Positions 12,795-27,700 of a stretch of DNA of 64,000 bases are shown piece by piece. Within the stretch, counting starts at the first letter, position 1, and each line of letters begins with the position of its first letter. A program made the translations under genes and the position numbers. Below the pieces are notes generated by a model. The model searched no databases, was not told the DNA's origin, and worked only from the letters and a program-made list of their open reading frames with translations. The stretch is from Gonatopus flavifemur (taxonomy: Eukaryota > Arthropoda > Insecta > Hymenoptera > Dryinidae), in assembly GCA_018340375.1 (NCBI GenBank), contig JAFFJZ010000043.1:1178001-1242000 (forward strand). The letters run 5' to 3'.

Positions 12795-15700
12795 ATGTTT
12801 GTGTACGGCAAAAACTTGCACACAAATAAAAAACAAACCTTCAACTCAGAAGAGTTATATATAATTAATGACAAAACAAAACACATGGAGCGTTTCTGTC
12901 CGGAAACTGAAGAAGATTTCGTGCTTAGATTCGAATACGGCCGCATCGTGGGGAAAAATATGGTTAAATATTACATCTTGTGTATGGATGGTAAGTGTAT
13001 TTTCGTATTCCTACAAATTATATCCTGCATAGTATTAATGTTCCTAGAGTATATGAAAATATTGCTGCATCACTGTTCACTTGTGTTTGAATTTCAAATA
13101 AATCTCTCGTTTAATGGGAAGAACAGTAATTTTCGGTAATGAATTTCTCTCAGTGTGTAAAAAAAGTATTCATTCATATTGTTACAAATTCACCCATTAT
13201 GTTTGGTTGAAAATTGACTGAAAGACATTAAGTACTTTGGAATTCATTAATTTCCGACCTTGGAAATTTGTTTTGAATGGAGTTTGCTGAAAAATGACTT
13301 TTGTACTATTAGAGAAATCAAAAAAGCGTTCTGAAGCTGGAGAAATTCTCCACAAAATGCTTATATTCATATTTCCGTACACAGTTAGAAATTTTGTGTT
13401 AAATTCAACACATTTCATATGTCCCAAACGGTCCACACAAATTTTTGTGTCAATTCAACATAATGTCCTTGTGTTAGCTAGTAACTCAAGCTTGGTGTCA
13501 ATAATATGACACAAGAGGATACTCATTAGGTTTCAATTGGAATTTTCCATCGTGTAAATTCAACACATACGGACTGTCAGATGAAATTAAAAAGAAGCAT
13601 TGAATCAACAGTTAACAAGTGTGATTTACGGATTATTTTTACATGAATCAAATGTCGAAATCACACTTCTTTTTATGTTAAAAGTAAAACAAGGTAGCAC
13701 TTCAATGAGCATTGAACGTCGGTCGTCAGGATGGAACGCCGGAACTCCATCACTCAAGCTATCGCCGCTCACTTGGATAGGGGTACTTTCTTTGCGTATA
13801 TCAACTTGCGCTCAATCTTCAAACTTTAATACCTCGAGAACCAACTCGCCTTAGAGAATGAAAGCCGAAATGGAAATGAATGAAAATGAATGCAAGGCTT
13901 CCTCACGGGTACCAAAAGTACACGTACATAGGAGTTTCATCAAAAAGTATTTCCCACCCCTGGCCACCTCCGCTTGTTAGTTGAAAATAACACAATTTTC
14001 ATGTTGAATCTTGAGTTAAATGAAAGTTGTGTTATTTTGACACTTTCTTCATGTTAATATTTTGAGTTGAATGAAAGTTGTGTTATTTTGACACTTTTTT
14101 CATGTTAAATTTTAAGTTAGATGAAAGTTGTGTTATTTTGACACTTTTTTCCACTCATTTGAATCATTTTACATTATAAATCAGTTGAGACTGGATTACA
14201 CATGCTCGTGTTGAATATTTAACAGAAAATGTGTAACACACGGATTTTTTGACACATATACACAAAATTTCCAACTGTGTATCATATCTTCTCTGCGAAA
14301 AATATCCCATTCAAAGGAATTGACAATCACACGTGTGAATACGATTTTTGTATATTTGACGATTGAAAACATTCACTGTGAACACCTTTCAATTCTGATG
14401 TTCTCCAATTCCTTCTCCAAGATGCAAACTATCGTTTGTGAATTCTTCTCAATCGTGAATTCCTCCGAAATTTTCGTTAACCATTGAGATCTGTGTATTC
14501 CAATTCCTGTCAATTCGTAACCTCTTTTACCTTCCTATTGGAATTTCATTTCGTATCTCTTGATTCCTATGCGATTAGGGAAAAAATTTATATCGTTTGG
14601 AATTTAAATGACTGAATGTATAGATTCGCCTAAATGCAAAGAGTTTTCAAGTTCTGTTTTTAGTTAAAACAGCTAATTGCGAAAATGAATTTGTATTTGT
14701 ATCCCCCAAGAGGAATACAGAAATCGTATTCGTTCTCATTGAAATTTCCAATTCCTCTGAACGGATAATTGTTTACAGGGTTCCCGTCGACATGCATCCG
14801 TTTGAAAAAGTATCAGTATAATGGGAAAAATGCCTCATACTCAATCCGATGTAGGTTGTTGGATAACCACGGCAGACCAAAAAGGTCAAATCGCATTCAA
14901 AGATCATACTTTTCCCTTGAAAATGTTTTTTTTTATTTTTTTCCTACGATTTTTTTTTTCATTGAGCTATGATACTTCAAACTTTTGCCTTTCTTTCCAA
15001 AAGGTGTACCGAAGCTTTTGACCGGTAGTGTATGTTGGTACATTTTCATGTTTCTACAGTCTTTTGCTACTTATTCCTCACTATAACGGGAAAAACAGAA
15101 ATCGTTTGAACGTTTGAAAGAATTCTGAAAAATCTTCGAATTCCTGCCCAAACTCGAATCTTTAAGGCCTTTGCGCGAACTGAAGATATATACTGATTTC
15201 AGAAAATTTTATTCTGTTTTTCATATTAGAGCAAGATACAACTTTTTCGCACTAAAGCGATTAAAGAAAAAATGATTGTGTTTTCGACCCACTCTACCCT
15301 ATAGTCAACTATCCCCGGTCTCCCCTAGTGTGTGTCTGCTGAAATCGAAGTGTATAACATGTTGGGAGTGCTCACTCCGGTACGTAAACAGTTCAATAAT
15401 TGAGAGGATACGAGCGCATAACTGGGTCCATGTGGTGATCATTTTGTTTTGACAAAAATACTCTAAACTGGACTCATAAAGAGGTCTCAAATTTCCAGGG
15501 ATGAATCTTTGAAGGTTAATGCAGGTCTGTACAGAGTCAGAATTTTGAATTTCGAGAAGAAGCAAAAAAATTTTTTCGCTGGCATAGCCAGGATGGAGCT
15601 ATGCGATCGTATCCTCTTAAATGTAACGAAATGTGTGATTGACCATATTCAAATCGACTTGAAGTACAGTATCCTTCAAGATTCAATGAAGTTTGACAAG

Positions 15701-18700
15701 ACTGTAGTGTATTCATATACCAACGTCTTCAAACTTCCTATGATTCGTACGAGATAAACGAGGATTCAGCACATGCAAAGTTGTGACGAACTCTATGTTA
15801 TTTCACAGAAACTGAATCCGGTTTGAATGAAAAAATCACAAACATAAGACACATGGATCCAAAAAGGTTATCCTTAACTCCTGCAGTAGAGTTGGCTTGC
15901 AATTACGAATTGAAAGAAGAAAAAAAAGTAGCTAAAACGAGCAAGGTTTGTATAAGGTTAAGGAATATTATTGAAGTTTGAATCGATAATAGGTACTATA
16001 AATAAGATGAAAACTCAATCTCACAAAATGTGACGAATCATTATTATTCGACTTCTCAAATTAACCCTTGAGTGCTGCAGCGGGCCGAAACCCGACCGAA
16101 GCGGAAAACGTGGGGGTAACGCTTACCTGTGATGATTCGTAGGAGTGGGAAATACCTTGCATCATGGAAGGGTTAATTTTCTTGGAGCTGGACACATTGC
16201 TGAAAGAAAGAATCGTGACATTTTGGGTGTTATACAGCTGAGTATTTCGTGGTTCGATTACCAATTTCTTTCAATTAACGATTCAAACTTTGGAAATATT
16301 GTCGACAAAAGCAATGGTTCATCTTCCCACTGGAATCGTGACTTGATTATGAATGTATTGACTCATCAGTAACAATTTTTTCTCAGATCAAGTCGTCAAA
16401 AGCAAAAGAGACATCTCAGAAATCGGCTCAAAAATTAGTTTTGCAAAAATATAATGAAGAAATGTCAAACATAGAACCGTCGGGATCTAAAGCATTCAAA
16501 GTAAGCGGAGAAGTGGGTCAGACAAGTACTGTACAAATCGATAAGGTTTGTTGATAAAGCAATCATTATGAAGTAATCAGTCTTACGACTGGTTTGATGA
16601 AACCCTCCACCCCTGTCTATTATCCGCCAAACGTTTAATTTCTACATATCTACTACATCCCTTGTCTTGTACGATTTGCTTCATATAACTTGCTCTAGGT
16701 CTACCTTTACCAGTTTTACCATTCATTTTCCCTTCCAATATTGTTTTCAATAAACTCTCATGCCGTAATGTGTGTCCTATAAGATTGCTTCTCCTTTTCA
16801 CGATGTGTTTCAAAAGATTTCTTTCTTCATTTATCTGCTCGAGTACTTCTTCATTTTTGACTTTGTCTATCCATTTTATTCTGAGCATCCTCCTATAACA
16901 CCACATTTCAAAAGCTTCAAGTCTTCGTTGATCAGTTTTCCCCATTGTCCAAGTTTCGCAACCATATAATGCTGTGCTCCAAACGTAACTTTTCAAGAAT
17001 TTCTTCCTTACTTCCAAGCTTATATTTTTTGAGCATAATAACTGTCTCTTTTGATAAAAAGCCTGTTTCCCTTGTGCTATTATTGCTCTTATATCTCTTT
17101 CGCTTTTGCCGTTCTCTGTAATTATGCTTCCTAGATATTTGAATTCTTTCACCTGTTCAATTGTCTCGGTATCTATTTTGATTCTCGTTCTTCTAGCTGT
17201 TTTCGCTGCTGTACACATCATGAATTTTGTTTTGTCTTTATTTATATTCATACAATAGTTTTCCAATAATATTGTTCTCATGGTGTTGAGAATATTTTCT
17301 AACTCAGTACTACTCGTGGCCAATATAGTTATGTCATCCGCGAATCTCAACATACTTATATTTTCTCCCTGAATCTGTAATTTCGATTGAATTTCCTCCT
17401 TCACTTCGTTCATTGCTTCTTCTATATATAAATTGAACATCAGTGGCGATAATGAGCATCCTTGTCTCACCCCTCTTCTTATTTGTGCTTCACCTTCCTG
17501 ACCCTCTATGTCTATTATTGCACTTTGATTCTTATATAATTCGTATATTATTCTTCTATCTTTATAATTTATTCCCACCTTCTTCAGGATCGCAAACATC
17601 TTCTCCCAGTCCACAGTATCGAAAGCCTTTTGTATATCTACAAAACCTATGTACACAGATTTCTTCAGCGCTATCCTTTTCTCTATTACTGCCCTGAGTG
17701 CTAAGATTGCTTCTCGCGTTCCCCTATTTTTTCTAAAACCAAACTGATCCTCTGCCAATCTACTCTCTATTTTATTTTCCATCCTCCTGTATATAATTTT
17801 GGTCAGTATTTTCGAAGCATGTGAAGTTAAACTGATCGTTCTGTAGTTCTCGCATTTGTCTGCCCCTTGTTTTTTCGGGATAGCGACAATTTTATTCTTT
17901 TGGAAATCTTCCGGTACTTCTCCTTTTTCGTACATATCTCTAATCAATTCAAACAGTGCGTCACGAGTTCCTTCACTGGAGGCTTTTATAAGGTCCGCAC
18001 TTATGCCATCTATGCCTGGCGCTTTATTATTTTTCAATTCTTTCAAAGCCTTGTCGAATTCTGATCTCAATATCGAATCTCCCAATTCTTCCTCATCTAC
18101 ATCCTCCTCCTTCTCTAATAGTGCTATATCATCGTTTCCTCTATACAAGTCTTCCAAATGATTGATCCACTGTTCTATTTTCTCTTCCGTTTTTATCAAT
18201 TGTCGTCCTAGAGAGTTTCTAATCTTATTGCTTCTAGATTTCATTTGTCCGAAAAATCTTTTAATAATCCTATATGCTTCATCTATTTTTCCTAAATGCA
18301 ATCTTATTTCTATTTCCTGACATTTCTCTTCTAACCACTGTGCTTTTGCTTTCCTTGATTCTCTTATTATTTTATTTCTCAATGATTTGTATCGTTGCTG
18401 GCCTTCTTGGCTATCATTATTCTTGTATTTTCTTCTTTCATTTATCAATTCTAAAATTTCTCCCGTTATCCATGGGTTTTTAGCTTCTACTCCATCATTC
18501 TTCAAAATCTTATCCGCACATTCTCTTATATTCCCCTTCATCTTTGTCCATCTCCTCTCTATTCCCAAGTCTTTCTCTTTTTGATCTCTCAATTCTTCAT
18601 CCAACATTTTCTCGAATGCCTCATGTGTTTGTTTTTGCTTGAGGTTCTTCAAATTCCATCTTTTCTGCATTCTCCTTTTCTTCTTCAGAGATTTGAATTT

Positions 18701-21700
18701 CAGAGAACATTTCATCATCAACATATTATGATCACTATCTATATCTGCACCGGGATAAGTTTTACAGTTTTTCACTTGGTTTCTAAATCTTTGTTTCACT
18801 AATATGTAATCAATTTGGTATCTTGCTGTATCTCCTGGCATTTTCCAAGTGTAGATTCTTCTTGGATGATTTTCGAATAAAGTGTTTGTGATAACCATCT
18901 TATGATTTTCACAAAATTCGACTAAACGTTGTCCTCTATCGTTCCTCCTCCCTACCGCGAAATCTCCTATAATGTTGTCCTCTTTTCCTTGTCCTACTAC
19001 CGCATTCCAATCCCCCATCACTATCAAATTCTCTTCTCCCTTCACATATTCTATCACTTCTTCTATTTCTTCGTACGTTTTTTCAATATCTTCCTCCGAA
19101 TATGCAGATGTGGGCATGTATACTTGGACTATGACTGTGTCTACCGGTTTTGTTCTGATTCTAACCATCATCACACGTTCATTATGTTGCGAATAATTTT
19201 CTATTCTATTTCCTACTCTTTTATGCATTACAATTCCTACACCTGCTTGACCGTTCTTTGATCCTGTATGAATTATTCTATAATCCCCACTCCAGAAATC
19301 GCCCTCTTGTGGCCATCTCATTTCGCTAATCCCCATTACGTCTATATTCAACCTATTCATTTCTAATTTCAAATTTTCTAATTTTCCCGCTTGCCTCAGT
19401 GATCTAACATTCCACGCTCCGACTCGAAGAATGTTGTTTCTTTTCCCTATCCTATTCTTCGGTTTTCGTTCCTTGCAAAAATAAAGCAATGCATCTTGCA
19501 ATTTAACCATGACCTAATTCGACAAATCATTTTTTAGTCTCAGGCAATCGAAGTAACAAGTGCTTCAAAAGGAGCACCACAAGAAGAAGAAGAAGAAGAA
19601 GAAGTTAAATGTGTGGGAAAAGTCCAAACATCTCAACAATCGGTAAATGAAACTAGAATTCATACATTACATTGAATTAAGAAATTATGACCATGCCTCT
19701 GTTATACAGGGTGGGGCATTTAAAGTGTCGCGGGCGTTTTTTCCAAAAATAAAGTGAGATACGAGAAAATTTTTCGGACAAAAGTTGTAGGGTCCCGAGG
19801 GGGACATCCGATGGTGGCCTTGGCTTTGACCTCAAATCTCATCTTCAAGGGCATTCTGAGATCAACTCTTGTTTTTTAAATAGCATCTCACATTTTTTAC
19901 TGCAGATTTGGATTCTAGGTCAAAAACCAAGAATCTTTTGTCTGAACCATTTTCCTGAAATCCGCAAAAATGGCGCTCTAATCGATATTGTTCCATTTTG
20001 AATCTGACATTCGAATAACTCGAAAACGAAGGGTCTTGCAAAAGAATGTTTCGTACAAAAGTTGTCAATACACAACACATTTCAATCGTCTACATTACCA
20101 CCATGCAGAGCTCACGCGATGTAAACAAACGACGGGGTTCAGTGAAAATTCACGATTTTGAAAGTCAGTTTGTCAGTTACATTTGATTATTACTTGGTTT
20201 ATGACAAATCGAAAATCATGGATATCCGATACACGGTTGCTGAAAAGATCGATATGATCTACATTCACGGTGAAGTGCATAAGAACCCCAGACAAGCATA
20301 TGACTTGTATGCAGAACGATTTCCTGAAAGAACAACGCCATCCATTAGGTATTTTCAACGCATTACAAAATTATTCTCAGAAACGGGAAGTGTTACAAGG
20401 GAAAAACGACATCGAATGAGAACTGTTAGCGGAGAAAACGCGGAAGTTAATGTACTAGCTGCAGTAGCCAATAATCCACACGTGAGCTCTTGTGAAATTG
20501 AACTCCATTCGGGAATTTCTCGAAGAAGTGTTCTTCGAATACTGAAACGTCACAAATTCCATCCGTATCACATTTGTTTGCATCAAGACCTTCATGATGG
20601 TGATGATTTCGAAAATCGTGTACAGTTTTGTCGATGGGGTCTAGCGCAAATGCACAATAACAACTTCATCAACATATTATTTTCTGATGAGTCGACGTTC
20701 ACCAATCATGGTCAAGTAAATCGACATAATATGCATTACTGGGCGACAGAAAATCCAAGATGGTTACGTCAAGTAGAGCATCAAAGACAATGGGCTGTGA
20801 ATGTTTGATGTGGTATTTTTCGATCTCGAGTAATTGGACCGTACTTCATTGCAGATACGCTAAATGGAGAGAAGTACAGACATTTCTTAGATCAAGTACT
20901 TCCAACATTACTTGAAGACATACCTATTCAGGAACGATTGAATATGTGGTATCAACACGATGGTTGTCCATCCCATTATGCAGTCACAGCTCGAGAAATA
21001 TTGGACAGAGATTATCCTGGACGATGGATAGGACGTCGTGGACCAGTTCATTGGCCTGCCCGTTCTCCGGATCTCACTTCTCCAGATTTTTTTTATGGGG
21101 ATACATAAAAGATACAGTTCATCAACAAGCACCGACTACACCTGAGAATATGCGTCAACGAATCATCAATGCATGCGCGAGCATCAATGAAGATATTTTA
21201 GCACGAGTTCAGCAATCTTTTGTAAAACGTTTTGAAATGTGTATTGAAGTCGAAGGCCATCATTTTGAGCATCTACTGCATTAAAATTATCCAAGTGATG
21301 TAGACGATTGAAATGTGTTGTGTTTTGTCTGTTATACCCCATCACCTCCGTTCCAGTTCAAGGGGTCCCCCTTGGAATCAGACAACTTTTGTCCGAAACA
21401 TTCTCCTCCAAGACCCTTCGTTTTCGAGTTATTCTAATGTCAGATTCAGTATGGAACAATATCGATTAGAGCGCCATCTTTGCGGATTTCAGGAAAATGG
21501 TTCAGACAAAAGTTTCTTGGTTTTTGACCTAGAATCCAAATCTGCAGTAAAAAATATGAGATGCTATTTGAAAAACAAGAGTTGACCTCAGAATGCCCTT
21601 GAAGATGAGATTTGAGGTCAAAGCCAAGGCCACCATCGGATGTCCCCCTCGATACCCTACAATTTTTGTCCGAAAAATTTTCTCGTATCCCATTCTATTT

Positions 21701-24700
21701 TTGGAAAAAACGCCCGCGACACTTTAAATGCCCCACCCTGTATATAAAATTGATGATTGTCGAAGAATTTGTAACTATTTTTTTCTAATTAAAATGTATT
21801 ATGTAAGTGATTATATATTGGTGAAACTATGGAAGTGTGATCACTTCCATAGTTTGACCGATAACTGGTGTGTGTTTTTACCAGTAACGTTCAGTATGTT
21901 GAATTTCAGGGGACTACCAGCTGTTCATGTCAAATAGAACAATTGAATCGGAAGGTGCAAAACATGCCGGAGAAGATGTTTGAAAAATTGGAAGAACAAA
22001 GTATTGTTCTAGAACGAATCTGGGGCTTCATTGGTAATGTTCTTGAATTTCCAACACTTTGATCTTGAATAAATCTGTATTTAAGGTGATACTAGCGACC
22101 CCTGAATATGCAATCAACCCTATTGTTTAGGAAATGACACAACCCAAGTTATAATGACAAATCAATGCTTTATTTTCGGGGAATTTGTCAGAGAATATGT
22201 GGGTCGGGTTGCATCGTCAGATATTGTTAGTATCCCCTTAAAACCCATATACAACATATGTTCAAAATGCCTCACATGTTGGAGGTATCTGACGAGAAAG
22301 ACCCCTTAAGATGATACTAGCGGCGTGGCAGCAGCCAAATCGTTTATGACAAACTACGAAAAAACAGTTTAATTTAATCAAAATATCGCTATGTACAGCA
22401 CTTCTTTGATTCAAGAAGAATATACAGCAATACCAAGAAGTATACAGGAATGAATGATAAAACGAAAATTTTGCCATTTCCTACTGTCAGCACGCTTGCT
22501 GCACATTGTTCAGGGTTCTCAGCGGTCCTTGTATCCGAACGGAATTAACCAATCGCACATTTCTGTTGAATAGTTCAACCAATTAGATTGAAACAGAACT
22601 CCAGGACTATGAGCCCTGTTGTTGCTTGTTTTATTCTCACCAAGAAGGCATCCTATTATACAGCTAGTGGATAAGATTCATCTTTAATTGTTATTGTAGA
22701 AAACTAAGTGTGAATCAGGAATTCATGCAAATAGATGTTGAAAGTAATATCAATTTCCATGCTCCAGATTCCAACGGCATTGGTCACGGATCAGGAGTAA
22801 AACCAATCAAATCAGATTATAAAATCGAAGGGACGCCATTGGGAGAGAAATTTGCAGACTCGAAGATTCCGGAGAACATGGTAAGTTCGTCAACTGAAAT
22901 AATTCTCACTTCTATAAAGGAGAATGATCATTATTGTATAATGGAGCCACATGGAAAGTGAATTATTTTTTTTATTTTTTTCACTAGAACTCACAAGTCT
23001 TTTGATATCCCTGGTGGAAATGCAAGTACAAAAAATCACGTCATTCCAACAATTGATAACGATTCACTGAGATTCAGTAAAAAAATGTTTTATGAGGTCT
23101 GCATTATAATAAACCATGATAAATAATTGGTCGTTGTTTGCGATAAATACTCCTCCAGACTTCTTATGATTTTTCATTACTCTTCAAGTGGACGAAGTAT
23201 TTTGACGTGAGAATCAAATTTTTTGCGACCAATTATTTGCAATTGAGTGAAATTAATATTTTCTGATGATTTCCATAAAAACCTACCTCATTTTTTGCGG
23301 ATCCAGGATAAAGTAAATAATTGTTCGAATTCTTGTTCTTTGTTCTGTGAAATACTAATTTGCCTTTGTTTTGCTATGAAAAGATGGACATTCTTCCGCC
23401 AAGGGATAACATACAGGAAGAGGTATTCATATCTGTTGACACTTCAACCACTGCATTTTTCATAGGGCATGTAATTAGGGAGATACCAACGTACCATCCG
23501 AGTAAACATTTTGTCGTCAAGATTCCTCAGAATCAAATTTTTGAGACAAATTTCAAATTTATGAACAAAATTCATTTCGGTAAAAGAGAATTGTTTTTCG
23601 GAAATTTGAAGGTCGGACTCTAACGGAATTCATGAAGTATAAAAATTATTCCCTGGAAATTTGGAACTGTTTCATAAATTTAATTCTGAGAAATGTTGGA
23701 CTCGAATAATACGCTGGCAGCCCTGTAAATCAAATGAATATACTGCGAATTCACCGTTCACCCCGATTAGCTGGTAAACCATGTATTCCAGGAGATAACC
23801 TTGGTTCTGTTGAATGTGTGATGATAATAATCAATTTGACAGGGTTTGACCGATTTTTTTTCAGTTGACCCTCATTGAATCTATTATGATAATTCAATCA
23901 ATGAGACTTCAAAGCGTACGTTCCTTGAATTCCAAATGTATCAAGAGGTAACACCACAGTGAAACCTCCAAAAATAACCCTTTTTCAGAAGTTTTTGTTG
24001 GAGAATGAGAAAGTTTCTCTTCAAATTGAACTACATGGAGGTGTTCCGCTACTATTGGAGTACAAAATATTTTTTTTGTGGAATTTTATTCTTCAAAATG
24101 ACGGCTTGACAGGTGGATGACTGTAGCACTGTGAAAATTCATGGTCGTGCGGTGGGACTCATAACTGAGTACAGAATGGATGTAGAACACAGAAACAAGA
24201 ATAATTATTTTCTGTAATCCAAAAGCTAGTGAAATACGTATACGTTTCGAAAACTTTGCATTTCCTACGGAATGCCATCGGTTTGAAGGAAAAAGTCGCA
24301 TTTTCACCCTAAACTTCGGTACTTGATGTTGAATAAAAGACGCAAATATTGATATTTCGAACAACCCGTACGTATCTCACTAGATAAAAATATCACGAAT
24401 ACAATAAAAACAACCCCGAGGTGATTGATTGAAAATTGGCGGAGCTAGAGCTCCCACCGCTTTTCAAATACTATTTTGAAATAAACGTGTTTAAAGTTTC
24501 CGTGAAAGTTTTGAGTCGGGCCCATGTTTGTTTTTGTAGTCGACGGTATATCATGTTCAGGTCCTCAAAGAGTACTTTCAGCCAAAAAAAAATGTTTGGA
24601 TTTGTTTCAAATTCCACTGTGGTGTACCCCCTTGAGAGGTAACACCGCTGTGACACTTTCAAAGACTTTTTTTATAATTTTTGGTTTTGAAAAATCCCTT

Positions 24701-27700
24701 GAACTCTCAAAAATATGATACAAATTCGTTTACAGCTGAAAAACTTTTTGTATAAGGTTTTCAAGCGTTTTTATACGAGCTCTCTAAAAGCCGAAGAACG
24801 CTGTTGGCAATACAACTCTGTTATTTTGGTTTCTTTATCGTTCAATTTCATATCCTTGGACACCAACACAGAAGGGCAACTGTATGCAGCCGACATTACT
24901 GTTCACTGGTATGTGAAGAATGTGTAAAGTTATTGCGAATTTATTGATACCAAAAACTTCAGACGCTTTTTCCCCGAAACCGTGTGCTTGAAATCTGCAC
25001 GCAGTAGAACTCGATGAATTTTTGTTCAATCAACTTGAAATCTTGACTGTAACTTCTGAAATAGATTTCACATTGAAGTGCCTGAGATTTTTTGGATTCA
25101 TTGAAGATCAAAAAAGATATTCAACTCTTTATACGAACATTTTGGTCGAAAAATGAAACTGTTTTTTTCAAGCTTGTCCCTATTTTTTATTTTTTTGAAG
25201 TTTTTCATTTCCTCAGGTACTTCGATGCAAAAACTAATGTATTTCATGGAAAACTTCCATTTTTTGTTCCTGGATGAAATTGTGGACACTTCTACTGCAT
25301 GCAGTGGAGCAACTCGGGTAAAAATCACAAGTACTGAAGCTACTCTGTCGCCGTCATTTTGTATCTTTTCTTACACAAAAAAATTTTTTTGTTTACTTCA
25401 ATACATGCCGAATACAGTTTCAAAGTGTTTGTATGTCTAAGCCCAACCCATTCCTTAAAAAAAAAAAATACCAAACTAAGCGCTTGAAAGTGGTAGATCA
25501 CAGTGGTGTTACCCCTTTATGGATTTCAATATTTTTATTTTATTTCGGAAGATATTCTCGTAATAGAATTTGATTACCGTTTTTTTTAAATATAGAACGA
25601 ATTGATTAATTTTATGAAAAACAGCATTCATTTTCTCATATAGAATTGGATTTCATGAACATGTTAACGTACACAGTACAGAGATTCAAAAAGAATTCTG
25701 GATCGGTCAAGTTGTTTATCAACTCTTTCTGATGTGCTGTAAGGGTACTTCGAATCATCATCGATTTAATCATTCCTCCAGTACTCATAACCACTGGATG
25801 TGGTGTGGCTGATATCATCATCATCATCATAAAGTAATCAGTTTTAAGACTGGTTTGATGAAATCCTCCAACCCTGTCTATGATCCGCCAAACGTTCAAT
25901 TCCTGCATATTCACTACATCCTCAGTCTTGTATGATTTGTTTCATATAACCTTATATAGATCTACCTTCACCAGTTTTACCATTCATCTTCCCTTCCAAT
26001 ATTGTTTTCAGTAAACTCTCATGCCTTAACGTGTGTCCAATCTGTTCATTTTCTCTTTTAACGATATGTTTCAAAAGATTTCTTTTTTCATTTATCTCCT
26101 CAAGTGCTTCTTCATTTTTGACTTCGCTTCATTTTGTTTCTAAGCATCGTTCTACAACACCACATTTCAGAAGCCTCAAGTCTTCGTTGATCAGTTTTTC
26201 TCATTGTCTAAGTTTCGCAACCATATAATGCTGTGGTCCAAAAGTTACTCTCCGAGAATTTCTCCCTGACTCCCAAGCTTATATTCTTTGAGCATAAGAA
26301 CTGTTTATTTTGGTAACAAGCTTTTTCCCCTTGTGCTATTCCCGCTCTTATAATAATTATGCTTCCTAGATATTTGATTTCTTCCACTTGTTCAATCGTC
26401 TCGGTATCTATTTTGATTTTTGTTCTTGTGGATGTTTTCGCTGTTGTACAAATCATGAATTTTGTTTTGTCTTCATTTATATTCATACAATATCCTCCCA
26501 GTGATATTCTTCTCATAGTGTTGGGGATATTTTCTAACTCAGTACTGCTCGTAGCTGACATAGCTATGTCGTCCGCGAATCTCAACGTACTTACATTTTG
26601 ATATGTTTTGTAATAAATCAACGGACTTTGTATTTGTGTGATGCAGATCTACGTTGGATTGGGCAAATGCATCCAAATCGCAGTTTTCTATGAAGCGGAA
26701 GATGAGATTACGTTCTATCAACGGGCAGCTGCTCTTTCCTTCTCTTTTTGGCCTAATGAAACTCATTTGTATAGTTTGACAGGAAATAAAAAAGACGAAG
26801 GCTCTGTTACAAAAAAAATCAAACGAGTACACATTATTGCTCTGACAAGTGAGTATTAAGATATTCAATAAAACGTTTTTGAATGTTGAGAAATTGGCAC
26901 GAATGATGATTTTCATTTGCTAGAAGCATGCGAATTGAGGGGTTACATACCTTTGGGAGGTCAAAAAACAGCTACTTTCTCGGGAATTTTTTGTGAAAAC
27001 ACTTGTGAAGCAATGAAAACGCGATTTGGAGGGTGTATAGCACATGTATTCGGGTACTTAAAAAAATTTGTCATCCCCCATAAAATTATAAAATGGTGAA
27101 CCAGTGATCCGTACAGTGGAGATGCTTTTTCCATATCCCTGGAACTGGTGGACAGATTGGAAACGCACATCAGCACCTATGGCAAATTGAAAAATTCTTT
27201 CATGACCTACAATAGTTTTAGTACGGAAGTACTTGACGGTCTCTCAAAATATTGATTTTTCGCGGAATGGTGTCAATTTGAAAAAAAGTCGTTTGTTTCG
27301 TCAAAAATCGACCTTTGTTTGTTTATAAAAAATGTACTTGTTAACTAATCGAAAAAAGCCCACGTATTTCTGCATAAAGTATGTTTAGGAAGCTACAGTT
27401 GAAATTTCAAGTCGATTGATCGAAAATTGTAGGGGCTACGTGTCCACCCAGTTTGAGAAGCATAGTTTTGAGAAGAATGCATTTAAACTTTTAAAAACAT
27501 TTTTTCACAAAATCTTGCGATAGTAGCTCCTTGATGCTTTGACCTATATTCTGCAGCCCCAGGACCATAAAGCATGCCTTCCATGTTCAAATTTTGCTCT
27601 TCGTTTTCTTTTATGATCGAGGTAAGCAACGTACGGACATGTTTTCTTGTTTTTGATGACGAGCGTGTTTATCAGAACATTTGGAGGCATCTCCGAAATT

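Larger units (their letters stand above)
13290..15020. mobile_element. Relic of the 37.5-kb MITE family, split by two insertions
   Basis: The piece 13306-13377 matches the MITE arm at 38080-38160 (AAAAAAGCG, GGAGAAATTCTCCACAAAAT). The piece from 14769 to about 15000 resumes the same arm (TCATACTCAATCCGATGTAG, GACCAAAAAGGTCAAAT). Between them sit copy B (13380-14279) and a further repeat (14302-14766). It lies wholly in intron 1 of the multi-exon gene. Confidence 0.65.

Noticed and set aside
17443..19261. Several plus-strand frames rich in Phe, Leu and Ser
   Set aside because: They are antisense shadows of the RTE ORF; their hydrophobicity mirrors the Lys/Glu-rich sense strand.
26926..27098. 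Exon 9 of the multi-exon gene (EACELRGYIPLGG…)
   Set aside because: Most of it lies inside an inverted-repeat element starting at 26936, and exon 8 joins the exon at 28077 in phase without it.
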